Origin: JBFJVZ01 sp041623895
GTDB taxonomy: Bacteria > Planctomycetota > Planctomycetia > Pirellulales > Pirellulaceae
DNA length: 15,466 bases
Reading direction: 5' to 3'
Assembly: GCA_041623895.1 (NCBI GenBank)
Contig: JBFJVZ010000156.1
Span: 1 to 15,466 of the forward strand
Both the position numbers and the translations under genes were made by a program. Position 1 is the stretch's first letter; every line of letters begins with the position of its first letter. Shown here piece by piece: positions 1 to 7,900 of this stretch. The notes under the pieces were generated by a model, which saw nothing but the letters and a program-made list of their open reading frames with translations, made no database searches and had not been told where the DNA came from.

Positions 1-581
1 ACCTCTCGTTGAACTTCTCCATGCGCGGGGGCAAAGTCGTTGATAGCACGCCGCAATTCTGGGGGGCTAATCCGGGCACGATCATGAACGACGTGAGCGG
101 GCCTCTGAAGAAGGGAACACGCTTGCTTCGCGGCGAAGAAGAACTTGGATTTCAACTTGTTCAGTCACTAAGCGAAGAGCAGCTTGCCCAAGCGATGATC
201 GCCGAGCAAGCACCCAAGGAGCTGCGTTTCGCCGGCGAGGCGCAGGTGAAAGTTGATGACCCTGAAGGAATCGCTGCCAAAGATCTGTCCAAAGAAAATC
301 AAGAGCTACTCAAACGGCTGCTTCACACCTACACCGATGCAGTTCCCGAGACGCTTGCCAAGCAGCGGCGTGACGGAATCGAAGCCGGTGGCTGGGACGA
401 TGTGCATTTTGCCTGGGCGGGGGCAACCAAGCCCGGCGTCGGCCACTACTACCGAATTCGCGGCAAAGGATTTTTGATCGAATTGGTCAATACGCAAGCC
501 GATGCGGCTGGCAATCCCGCCAACCACATTCACTGTGTGTGGCGCGACGTCACGGGCGATTTCGATTTGCCGAACGAATAA
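1..581 (+). CDS. DUF3500 family protein, C-terminal part (5' end outside window)
   Basis: The open frame enters from the left edge (first full codon at base 3) and ends with TAA at 579-581, giving about 193 residues. Its first residues read LSLNF, then GGKVVDSTPQFWGANPG, which resembles the conserved stretch of DUF3500 proteins, where a predicted beta strand precedes a GANP motif. The final part contains GHYYRIRGKGFLIELVNTQ and NHIHCVWRD, also matching the His/Trp-rich end of that family. The TTG at base 9 is a Leu inside the protein, not a start. DUF3500 proteins are commonly exported and of unknown biochemical function; some are annotated as putative hydrolases, but nothing here identifies a substrate. 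The N-terminal half, including any signal peptide, lies upstream of the window. The family call is from remembered motif patterns, not a profile search. Confidence 0.85.
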   Translation, partial: LSLNFSMRGGKVVDSTPQFWGANPGTIMNDVSGPLKKGTRLLRGEEELGFQLVQSLSEEQLAQAMIAEQAPKELRFAGEAQVKVDDPEGIAAKDLSKENQELLKRLLHTYTDAVPETLAKQRRDGIEAGGWDDVHFAWAGATKPGVGHYYRIRGKGFLIELVNTQADAAGNPANHIHCVWRDVTGDFDLPNE

Positions 582-613
582 TGGTAGTCGACGGTGTCTT
601 CCAAGTTTCGTAG

Positions 614-876
614 GCCAGGACCTGGAGAGCGTCCGGCTTAGTAGCCCCGAAGTGGGCGGCAATTTGCATAGCAGGCTAGGCAGAGCGAGCCCCGCGAGCG
701 AATGCAGGCGTTGGAGCTGGTGGCAGAAGGAAATAGATCGCAACAAACCAAGGGCGTCGTCATCGCTCGCACACCCGCGATTGACTTGCCCTGGGCTAAG
801 CAAACTGCTGGGCCTTCGGCCCGGTCGCCGTCTTGGTCGACGATGCACGCTAAGCCGGACGCTCTCCGGTCCTGGC
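614..876. repeat. Inverted-repeat-bounded non-coding element (MITE-like candidate)
   Basis: This 263-bp segment fills most of the 339-bp gap between the DUF3500 gene and the WD40 gene. Its left arm (614-640) contains GGAGAGCGTCCGGCTTA, and its right arm (851-876) is the reverse complement across the full 26 bases, apart from one extra T in the left arm. The interior has a short GGGCC-TTC-GGCCC hairpin (810-822) and a GCGAGCCCCGCGAGCG stretch, but no credible gene: the open frames crossing it are low-complexity Arg/Ser/Leu/Pro shadows. Long arms around a small non-coding core are typical of non-autonomous mobile elements or large palindromic repeat units. I see no clear target-site duplication. 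The two arms together could also fold as a large RNA hairpin. Confidence 0.6.
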
Positions 877-920
877 AATCCTGCTTTCCGTAGTAGGGGG
901 AGCCGCGATTCTTGTTCTCT

Positions 921-2141
921 TCACGGAGCGTTGTTAACGATCGCTTTTTCCAAATCGATGAAATGAAAACCATCCGGTTCGGACCACCCCAGCAGCTGTC
1001 CGTCATGTGTGAAAGCCGGTTCGCTGCCGCAGTTTTGACGAGGCAAGGACAGGACAATTTCACCTGTCGCGGCGTCGAACAATCGCAGCAGCTTCTCGCA
1101 GCCAGTGGCGGCAATCCGTTTGCCGTCGGGCGAAAACGCGATGCCGGAGATGTAATGCTTGAATGGCCCGGCGTTGAATAGCCGGCTTTTGTTGCCAACG
1201 TCAAATACTCCCAGAAACTTGTTCACATTTCCGCGCGGAGCACTGGCGATAAGTTTGCCGTCGGGGCTGAATTTCAGGCCCATCGTGTAGGAAGCGTGCT
1301 GCATGCTGGCTCGTTGTTTTCCGCTTTTGCCATCGTGCAACACGATGTCAAACATTCCGCCGGTTGCGATCAAGTCGCCTTGCGGGCTGAACGCCAAGCC
1401 CTCACCAAAATTCAGTCGTTTGCCAAGCTCCGCAACCTTGCTTGGCTGATCATCAACCAGCGTCCAAAGTTCTAAAGCTTGCTTACTCTCTGCTACCATG
1501 GCGGTCCCATCTGGTGCGGCAACCAATTCTCTGACCGGCCAATCTGTTCCCAGCGAAATCGTGTGCAGCAACTCCCATGTTGCCGCGTCCCACACCAGCA
1601 CTTCGCCGTTCTGATGACCCGAGAAGAACAACTTTCCGTCATCGCTAAAGACGCCCGTCCAAACTGCTGCCCCTTCGCTGTGAATCACGGACTTCGTGGG
1701 AGCAGCATCCGCAGTAAGATCGTAAATCCTCAAGCCTCCGTCTCGACAAATGAAAACAACTTGCCGTGTTTGCTGGTTAAGCACGCCGTAGCGAGTCTCT
1801 ACATCCGGTTTTGGAACCACTTCGATCAAGTGTGGTGCAGTTGTTGCATCGGCTTGATCAACCCGAGCCAGCAGATATTCAAACTCGAATCCACGACTCG
1901 ATTTGGCGGTTGCCTTGAGCTGCTTTCTGGCGTCATCTATTCTTCCTTCGTTCAGGTGTGACTGGGCCTGGTCAATTTCCTGGGCGTATGCTGCCATTGA
2001 TTCGCTGATCCCGTCTTCAGCAAATCCCTGTCCGGGAATCGCGAACGTGCAGAACGTGACAGCTGCCAGGTAGGCGAAAAAAGAAACCCGACGTGGATGC
2101 ATGAAGGGAAAACGATCGACGCACGGAAAACAAAAAGACAT
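921..2141 (-). CDS. Exported WD40-like beta-propeller protein
   Basis: This 406-residue protein has a signal peptide (hydrophobic run FFAYLAAVTFCTFAIPG, then an AFA-like cleavage zone near residues 39-42), a helical stretch (about 43-85) with a QSHLNEGRIDDARKQL segment reminiscent of a TPR helix pair, then propeller blades. At least four blades show the FSPDGK-like turn followed by a strand and xxxWD/xxFD: about 145-180 (FSDDGKLFFSG, VLVWD), 230-262 (FSPQGDLIATGG), 270-305 (FSPDGKLIAS) and 315-350 (FSPDGKRIAATG, LRLFD). I chose the start at 2141 because GGAGG lies 8 bases upstream; the alternative Met at 2102 has no ribosome binding site although it gives a shorter signal peptide. WD40-like propellers are protein-interaction scaffolds, so no enzymatic role is assigned. 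It is divergent from the selenoprotein candidate. Its ribosome binding site lies inside the EF-hand relic frame. Confidence 0.85.
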   Translation of the reverse strand: MSFCFPCVDRFPFMHPRRVSFFAYLAAVTFCTFAIPGQGFAEDGISESMAAYAQEIDQAQSHLNEGRIDDARKQLKATAKSSRGFEFEYLLARVDQADATTAPHLIEVVPKPDVETRYGVLNQQTRQVVFICRDGGLRIYDLTADAAPTKSVIHSEGAAVWTGVFSDDGKLFFSGHQNGEVLVWDAATWELLHTISLGTDWPVRELVAAPDGTAMVAESKQALELWTLVDDQPSKVAELGKRLNFGEGLAFSPQGDLIATGGMFDIVLHDGKSGKQRASMQHASYTMGLKFSPDGKLIASAPRGNVNKFLGVFDVGNKSRLFNAGPFKHYISGIAFSPDGKRIAATGCEKLLRLFDAATGEIVLSLPRQNCGSEPAFTHDGQLLGWSEPDGFHFIDLEKAIVNNAP

Positions 2142-2346
2142 TAGTAATCCTCCGAGTCAGATACGAGCGATGGATTGTACCGGCTTCGTTGTGCGTGCGG
2201 CCAACGAATTCGTTTTCGGTCAGTTGGCCGTCGTTGTTGGTGTCACAGCGTTTGAACCGAGTTCCCGGGGAGATGCTTCGAAGCGTATCTCCGCGGCCCT
2301 CAGTTTGATCATCATCGCTGTTTTCACGAGCAAAAATCCCAATTGT
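2142..2346 (-). pseudogene. Relic of an EF-hand calcium-binding protein
   Basis: On the minus strand the frame after a stop at about 2349-2347 reads FARENSDDD and then, after some degenerate sequence, RFKRCDTNNDGQLTENEF. Bases 2244-2209 encode a textbook 12-residue EF-hand loop: Asp1, Asn3, Asp5, Gly6, a hydrophobic residue at 8 and Glu12. The frame has no ATG, GTG or TTG start, has a stop just upstream, and runs on into the beginning of the WD40 gene in another frame until a TGA at 2019-2017. Intact planctomycete EF-hand proteins have several such loops after a signal peptide; here only one complete loop and a damaged partial one remain. I read it as a decayed gene fragment, not a working small gene. 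Confidence 0.6.
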
Positions 2347-2433
2347 TCAAAAACCCGGTGGATCTCCTGGTGTTCCAACCGTTAGGAAAGTGGAACCAAG
2401 AATCGCCGGAAAACATCATCGAAAGGAAAGATC

Positions 2434-3489
2434 GTGGGATTTCGCATAGCACCCTTGATGGCAATCGGGATCGTCGCTGTTGGCTCGTTCGCCTGTGGTC
2501 AAGGTCCACGGCCCGGTGATCTTGGCGCTTCCAAGTTGGATCTTGGGCAGCCGGGCATTGCCTGGTACACCACCTGGGAAACGGCGCTAGCGGAAGCCGA
2601 ACGCAGTGGCCGGCCGATCATGTTTGTCGCCGCTGCCACCCAATGCCACGGGATTTCGGGCGTGTTCTGACCGGGCTACACCGCCACGCAGAACGGTCTG
2701 TTCGCATCCAAAGATTTTATTGACATCTCCCGGGAATTTGTCTGTGTCAGGCTCGATTCGTACGAGAGCGAAAAACACCAGCAGTGGGTTCGGCGTTTCC
2801 TGGATGGTCGCTTCGAGAACAGTGTGTTCTGCATTCTTTCGCCGGATGGCCGCGAGTGGTTGACCAACGCCAATCGCGGGCCGGAGATGGTATTGGGCCG
2901 GTCGAGTGTGCAGCGGATGGAAAGTTTTGCACTTCAATATCCGGCCAAGGCAGATTTACGCGAAGCGATTGTGCAAGATTTCCACAGCTTTCGGCAGGCG
3001 TTGAATGTGGCTTCCGCGGATCAGCGTGTGTTGGTGCTGGTCAACGCCTCGCAGGATCAAGAAACGCAACTACGTGATTCGCTTCGCCAGGTTGCCAGCG
3101 ACGACAGAATCGTTGGGCGATTTCATTTCGATTTTGAGCGCGGCGAGGCCTGGAAAAAACAGATCGAAGGCACTCAGCAAGGCAGTGGGATCGTGTTGAT
3201 CAATCCAGGCGAGTTCGGGATGACGGGCAAGGTGATGAAACAACTTCCGCTGGATGTCCCTGCCGTTGAATTGATTGCAGCGTTGACCGAAGCGAATGAG
3301 GGGTTTGCCAAGACGACGAAGAAAAAGGTCTACTCGGAACATGTCGCCAAGGGACAGGCCAGTGGCGTGTACTTTGAGGGCGCGGTTCCTTACGGCGAAG
3401 ACCGCGACGGTGATGGAAAAATCGATCGCGGCAGGGGCGGTGGACCACCAAGGGGCCGAGGGTTCGCTCCACCATCACGCGGCCGTTAG
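2434..3489 (+). CDS. Exported thioredoxin-like selenoprotein candidate (Sec79 encoded by in-frame UGA)
   Basis: Frame 1 runs from a GTG at 2434 (AAAGGA six bases upstream) to TAG at 3487-3489, 351 residues, interrupted only by TGA at 2668-2670, codon 79. Both sides belong to one protein. Residues 1-24 are a signal peptide. Residues 45-140 form a thioredoxin-type domain: RPIMFVAAATQCHGISGVF, then U79, PGYTATQNGLF, FVCVRLDSYES and FCILSPDGRE. Aligned by eye to thioredoxin_7/DUF255-type proteins (WCGPCKRMERETF), U79 falls on the nucleophilic Cys of CxxC. Cys71 is a possible resolving partner. A second, active-site-less thioredoxin-like region follows (about 165-290). The tail has an EF-hand-like DRDGDGKID (323-331) and an Arg/Gly/Pro-rich end. 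TGA is a normal stop for the neighbouring WD40 and Asp/Gly repeat genes, so code reassignment is excluded. The alternative is a nonsense mutation, but the remaining coding sequence is undamaged. The likely role is thiol/selenol redox chemistry outside the cytoplasm (inference). Confidence 0.78.
2668..2705 (+). promoter_or_regulatory. Candidate bacterial SECIS element with its UGA codon
   Basis: The UGA at 2668-2670 is followed by a stem-loop: GC (2688-2689), bulged A2690, GAAC (2691-2694), loop GGUCU (2695-2699), GUUC (2700-2703), GC (2704-2705). The loop begins 24 nucleotides after the UGA, within the roughly 16-37 nucleotide spacing described for bacterial SECIS elements, and has G in the first two loop positions as that consensus requires. 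GGUCU is the same apical loop as in the E. coli fdhF SECIS, which binds SelB and also has a bulged base in its upper stem. The hairpin lies inside the coding sequence, as expected in bacteria. The fold was done by eye. A competing pairing (GACCG 2669-2673 with CGGTC 2694-2698) exists but encloses a longer loop. Confidence 0.7.
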
Positions 3490-3491
3490 CC

Positions 3492-3517
3492 ATCGCCTGA
3501 AAGCAAGTTGAGGCGAT
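3492..3517. terminator. Possible bidirectional terminator hairpin between convergent genes
   Basis: ATCGCCT (3492-3498) and AGGCGAT (3511-3517) form a perfect 7-bp stem around a 12-base loop. It sits exactly in the 27-base gap between the stop codons of the selenoprotein candidate (+) and the DUF427 gene (-). There is no clear T-tract on either side, so intrinsic termination is plausible from position only. Confidence 0.4.
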
Positions 3518-3801
3518 TAGAACTGAACTTCGACACCTTTCCAAAAAGCAACGTAATCGCGGATGTTTTCGACTTCCGGTTTTGGGTCGGGATAATACCA
3601 CGCAGCTTGCACGTTTGTTTTCCCATCGACAACCAGGTCATAGTAACTTGCCGTCCCTTTCCAACCGCACACCGTGTGATGATCGCTGTCGCGAATGTGC
3701 TCGCGATGTATCGAGTGGGGTGGAAAATAATGGTTGCCCTCGATGACTTCCGTCTGATCGCTTTCGGCAATCACCGCCCCATTCCAAATTGCTTTTGGCA
3801 T
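3517..3801 (-). CDS. DUF427 domain protein
   Basis: This 94-residue protein is a complete single DUF427 domain. It opens with PKAIWNGAVIAESDQTEVIEG and continues with NHYFPPHSI, CGWKGTASYYDLVVDGK, AAWYYPDPKPEVENIRDYVAFW and KGVEV, all characteristic of the family. DUF427 proteins are small, mostly beta, cytoplasmic proteins of unknown function found widely in bacteria and fungi. The length matches the family norm. I start it at the ATG at 3801: GAGG lies 7 bases upstream, while a TTG one codon earlier is a less likely start. It is convergent with the selenoprotein candidate and is followed upstream by a 155-base gap before the Sir2 gene on the same strand, so co-transcription is possible but not shown. 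Confidence 0.92.
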   Translation of the reverse strand: MPKAIWNGAVIAESDQTEVIEGNHYFPPHSIHREHIRDSDHHTVCGWKGTASYYDLVVDGKTNVQAAWYYPDPKPEVENIRDYVAFWKGVEVQF

Positions 3802-3956
3802 CAATAATCCTCGCTAGTGAATTGAGTAAGTGTCGGATTACTTTACCGAGCTGGCTAGGGCGTTTTCAGTTTCGGCGTAGCGGAACTCGCCCAGCGTTTC
3901 GATCGTACTAGGCGAGAGTCTGGCGACGTCCGCTGAATTCCGCCATCGACTACCCG

Positions 3957-4775
3957 CTACGGCGAGTCACCTTTGACCGCGGTAAGCAAGGCTGGCAGGA
4001 TGTCGGCGGCGGTACCTGGCAACCAAATATCGGCGGTTGCCGGCTGCGGATCGATCGCGATCGTGATTGCCCCGGCCGCTTTGGCCTGGGCCGGTAGCAT
4101 CGCTGCCGGCAACACGACGCCGCTACAGCCGACTTGCAAAAAGCAGTCGCATTCCTCGACCGCGCGAGTGGCCATCGTCCAATCGGGCTCAGCCATCGCA
4201 TCGCCAAACAATACCAGCTTGGGTCGGTGCAAGCCGCGGATGCCCAAACCAAGCCACGGTCGCATGGCCAGCATCAGTCGTGCCAAGGCCAGCGGGCCTC
4301 GCCGGCATTTTGCCACGCGGTTTGCGATCCTTTGCAACTGGCCCCGCGAAAGCAAGCTGCGGAACCGACCATGCAAAGAAACCAACTCGAACAAGGAGCC
4401 GTGAATCTCGTGCACGATGGTGTTGCCCGCATGTTGGTGTAACGCATCAATATTCTGCGTCACCACAGTCACTTTGACGAAATGTTCCAGGTTTTCCAGC
4501 GCCTGGTGTCCGGCGTTGGGCGAAGCGTTGGCGATGGGATGAATGACTTCGTAAGCAAACTCGGCCAGCGCGCGAGGCCGCCACAAAGCCGTCCGCAGAA
4601 TTCCGTTCCAGGTCGCGAACGATTCCACGGGAAAGCGTTGCCAGAATCCATCGTCATCGCGAAAAGTCGGAATCCCGCTCTCGGCCGACATGCCGGCGCC
4701 GGTAAAGACAACGACGTGTTGGGCCGATCGCAGAATCTCGGCCGCGTCGCTCAGATCAGATTGTCGCATGGTCAT
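3957..4775 (-). CDS. Sir2-family NAD-dependent protein deacylase, zinc-cysteine-less variant
   Basis: This 272-residue protein has the sirtuin NAD-binding motifs: GAGMSAESGIPTFRD (26-40), TQNID (105-109), the catalytic His in HEIHG (His124), VLFGDAM (187-193, the FGE-like motif), and GCSGVVLPAA (215-224, normally GTS/GCSxxVxPAA). Sirtuins remove acyl groups from protein lysines using NAD+, releasing nicotinamide, and are cytoplasmic. The oddity is the small zinc domain. Residues 131-186, which normally hold a Cys4 site, contain only one Cys (156) and are rich in Arg and Leu, so a structural zinc is not expected. The start at 4775 has AAGG seven bases upstream. The gene is divergent from the cytochrome operon across a 168-base region with palindromes. 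Confidence 0.9.
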   Translation of the reverse strand: MTMRQSDLSDAAEILRSAQHVVVFTGAGMSAESGIPTFRDDDGFWQRFPVESFATWNGILRTALWRPRALAEFAYEVIHPIANASPNAGHQALENLEHFVKVTVVTQNIDALHQHAGNTIVHEIHGSLFELVSLHGRFRSLLSRGQLQRIANRVAKCRRGPLALARLMLAMRPWLGLGIRGLHRPKLVLFGDAMAEPDWTMATRAVEECDCFLQVGCSGVVLPAAMLPAQAKAAGAITIAIDPQPATADIWLPGTAADILPALLTAVKGDSP

Positions 4776-4793
4776 TATCTTGCCTTATTGTCG

Positions 4794-4812
4794 TCGAATT
4801 CTCCGAATTCGA
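4794..4812. promoter_or_regulatory. 19-bp palindrome upstream of the Sir2 gene
   Basis: TCGAATTC (4794-4801), a 3-base spacer TCC and GAATTCGA (4805-4812) form a perfect inverted repeat. It lies 19 bases upstream of the Sir2 start in the divergent intergenic region. Its size and position suit an operator for a dimeric regulator, but no known consensus is recognised. Confidence 0.35.
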
Positions 4813-4883
4813 TATCATCACCAGCAAAGGCGCCGGGCGCAACGTCGATCGACACGTTGTCGACTATATTGGCGGCTTGCCAT

Positions 4884-4909
4884 GTAGAACAGAATTCATT
4901 CCGTTCTAC
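4884..4909. promoter_or_regulatory. 26-bp imperfect palindrome upstream of the cytochrome operon
   Basis: GTAGAAC (4884-4890) pairs with GTTCTAC (4903-4909). After one mismatch, GAAT (4892-4895) pairs with ATTC (4898-4901) around a TC centre, so 11 of 12 possible arm pairs match. It ends 34 bases before the ATG at 4944, where it could be an operator overlapping the promoter or a hairpin in the 5' leader. A weaker inverted repeat (CAACGT 4840-4845 / ACGTTG 4854-4859) is nearby. No regulator family can be assigned with confidence. Confidence 0.45.
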
Positions 4910-4943
4910 CTAGAGATGCCATCCTTGGTGAATATTCGGTGCG

Positions 4944-7900
4944 ATGAAAGAATTCTTTGTAATCAGTGGATTGCTGTTAGTGATCGTATTTGCCGGGGCA
5001 CCCGTCGCCACAGCGCAAACTCCTGATGCGGATGACCGCAGCCACGTCGAAGGATATGACAAGACAGCGATCGCTCGTTTGGCGGATTTGGCGGTCAACG
5101 GGAATCCAGCACGTGGTGCGGTGTTGTTTGCGGCGCCCACCAGCGCTTGCATTTCGTGCCACAAAGTTGGCCAGCAGGGCGGTTCCGTCGGACCCGAGTT
5201 GAGCCAGATCGGCAGCAAGCAAAAGATCGCACAAATCGCCGAGTCCGTCTTGTGGCCCAAAGCCGTTGTCGCTGACGAGTACAAAGCGATCGCGGTGCTG
5301 ACTGCTGATGGGGACGTCATTCGTGGCTATCGAGTTCGCGAAACGGACGAGGTTTTGGAAATCCGTGCCACCGCAAACGGGCAAACTCGAGCGATCGCCC
5401 AGGATGAAATCGAAGATGTCCAACAGGTCGGAACGCTGATGCCCGATGGTCTGCTGGCAACTTTTTCCGAACAGGATAAAGCGGATCTGGTTGCCTTCAT
5501 TGCCGATTTGGGCAAGCACAATAAACTCAGCCTGGAAGCCTCCCAATCGTTGTTGGCCCATGCCCACGGACATCACCCGGCCACGTTCGAGATGCCGCGT
5601 GCTCCGCTTGAGCCGGAAAAGTTCCCAAGTTGGCAGGCGCACGTGAATCGTGATCGCATTTACGACTTTTATGCCAAGCAAGCAAGGCATTTTCGTGACG
5701 TTCAGCCGCGACCAACGCTACTGGCCGAATTTCCCGGACTCGATGGCGGCACGCTGGGTCATTGGGGCAATCAAAGCGAACCTGATTGGGCCGATGGGCG
5801 TTGGAATGAGACAGATTTGGGAAGTCTGCTGTCCGGAGTTTTTCACGGTGACAAGGTCAATGTGGCCCGCGGCATTTGCGTGCGTCTAAGCGACGGCGGG
5901 CAACAACTTTCCACCTGCTTTGATCCCGACACTCTGCGGTACGTGCGAGTTTGGTCGGGTGGCTTTGTCAAATTCACTTCTGTTCGGCACGGGTTCATGC
6001 AGGGCTTGAATCAAGATGGCCCAACCGTTGCTGTTCCGAAGACACCGCTGCCCTTTGACATCAATGAACCAAGAAAGTATTTGGGCCTTTACCGTCATGG
6101 ATCACGCGTGATCTTTTCCTATCGGGTTGGCGACACGGAGTATTTGGATGCTCCGATGATCGCCGATGGCAAGTTCCAGCGGGTTGTCGCGGCTCGGGAT
6201 CAGCATCCCGATCGCGCACTTTGCGGTGGCGGCCCACGGCAGTGGCCCGAAAAGATTGTCACCCAAGGAACGCTTGGAGCAACCAAGCCATACGCGGTCG
6301 ACAAGATCGAGTTGCCCGCTGACAACCCTTGGAAGGCGCTGATCTATTGCGGTGGCCACGACTTTCTATCGGATGGCTCCGCGATCGTTTGCACCATGCA
6401 GGGCGATGTTTGGAAAGCAACCGGACTGGATGACAGTTTGGCCGCCGTGACCTGGCAGCGGATTGCGACAGGATTGCATCAAGCGTTAGGCGTGGTCGTT
6501 TACGACGATCAAATCTTTGTCATCGGGCGTGATCAATTGACGCGGCTGCAAGATCTGAATGGCGACGAGGAGATTGACTTTTACGAATGTTATAGTCAAG
6601 CGATCGAAACCTCCCGCGGCGGTCACGACTTTACTTGCGGACTGGTCCGTGACGGGCAGGGCCGCTTTTACACCGTCACCGGAAAGCACGGTGTGATGCG
6701 AATCTCCAGCAACGGTGACACCGCCGACGTGTTGGCTGGCGGTTTACGGAATTCGGATGGGATTGGATTGCATCCCGATGGACTGGTGACCGTTCCAAGT
6801 AGTGAAGGAGATTGGATGCCGGCATCGATGATTGCAGCCATTCGACCCGCTGGACCGGTGTTGAATCGCCTGCCGGGCAAGTCACCGGATCCTGGAAGTT
6901 TGCCGTTTTTTGGTCGCCCGGGTTCGAACCGCAAGAATCCCCCCGACTTGCCGATGTTGTACCTTCCGCGCGGTGTTGACAACTCCAGCGGCGGTCAAGT
7001 TCACGTCTCCAGCGACCGCTGGGGACCGGTGAAAGATCAAATGGTGCACCTGTCCTTTGGTGCGGGAACCGCGTTCTTGTTATTGCGGGATGAATTCGAC
7101 GGCTGGATTCAGGGCGCGGCAGTGCCGCTGGGCGTCGAGTTCGCCTCGGGAGCACATCGTGGAAAATTCAACCCCGTTGACGGACAACTTTATGTTTCCG
7201 GCATGGCCGGCTGGGGAACTTACACGCCCGACGACGGTTGTTTTCAAAGAGTTCGATACACGGGCGGGCACGATCCAAATCAAGAGGCACAATTGCCGGT
7301 TGGTTTTCACGTGCACGAAAACGGGATCCGTGTGAACTTTTCGCAGCCGCTGGAATACCCGGAGGACGTCACTGACATTAACAGTCATTTTGCGCAATGT
7401 TGGAACTACCGATACAGTGGCGCTTACGGATCACCGGAGTTTTCGACGCAGCGATTGGGCTTGCGCGGGCACGATGTCTTGACGATCAAGTCGGCGCACG
7501 TCCTGGGCGATGGACGAAGCCTGTTTCTGGAGATCCCCGAGCTGCAGAGAGTCAATCAACTTCACCTGTTCGTGCGGACGTCAAAAGGACAATCGCACGA
7601 ACTGTTCATGACCGTCAATCACTTGGATCGGCGCTTTGAGCAGTTTGAGGGTTACGTGGCGGCAGACAAAGCGATCCTTCCGCATCCGATGTTGGCCGAT
7701 TTTTATAAACCGAAAACAGAGGTTCGAAATCCCCATCGCAAAGCTCTGGCCGATGCACGGCTGATCGAGATCGCGGCTGCCAAGAACCTGATGTATGACA
7801 GGCGCGAGTTGCGGGCCAAAGCGGGCGAACCGATTCACCTGGTGTTCAACAATCCCGATGCGGTGCCGCACAATTGGGCACTGCTAAAACCGGGGACTCT

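Noticed and set aside
810..822. GGGCC-TTC-GGCCC hairpin as a transcription terminator
   Set aside because: There is no T-tract, and it lies inside the inverted-repeat element, so it is more likely part of that element.
306..878. 190-codon open frame on the minus strand across the DUF3500 end and the repeat element
   Set aside because: Its translation is Arg/Ser/Pro/Leu-rich with no motif, it overlaps a well-supported gene antisense, and it runs from one arm of the inverted repeat.
2434..2670. A separate 78-residue secreted peptide ending at the TGA, with a second gene starting at 2824
   Set aside because: The downstream sequence in the same frame continues the thioredoxin-like fold immediately after the TGA, and no ribosome binding site supports a start near 2824.
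2668..2670. TGA read as tryptophan (alternative genetic code)
   Set aside because: TGA is the natural stop of the WD40 gene (921-923) and of the Asp/Gly repeat gene (14206-14208) in the same window.
3805..3956. Intergenic stretch with CTCGCC/GGCGAG (3886-3891/3911-3916) as a regulatory RNA
   Set aside because: The arms are only 6 bp with a 19-base loop. Sequences like CGTAGCGGAACTCGCC look like ordinary dispersed planctomycete intergenic sequence, and nothing specific can be supported.
4884..4909. SOS (LexA) box
   Set aside because: GAAC and GTTC are present but 12 bases apart inside a longer palindrome, unlike the GAAC-N4-GTTC spacing of the Gram-positive-type box.
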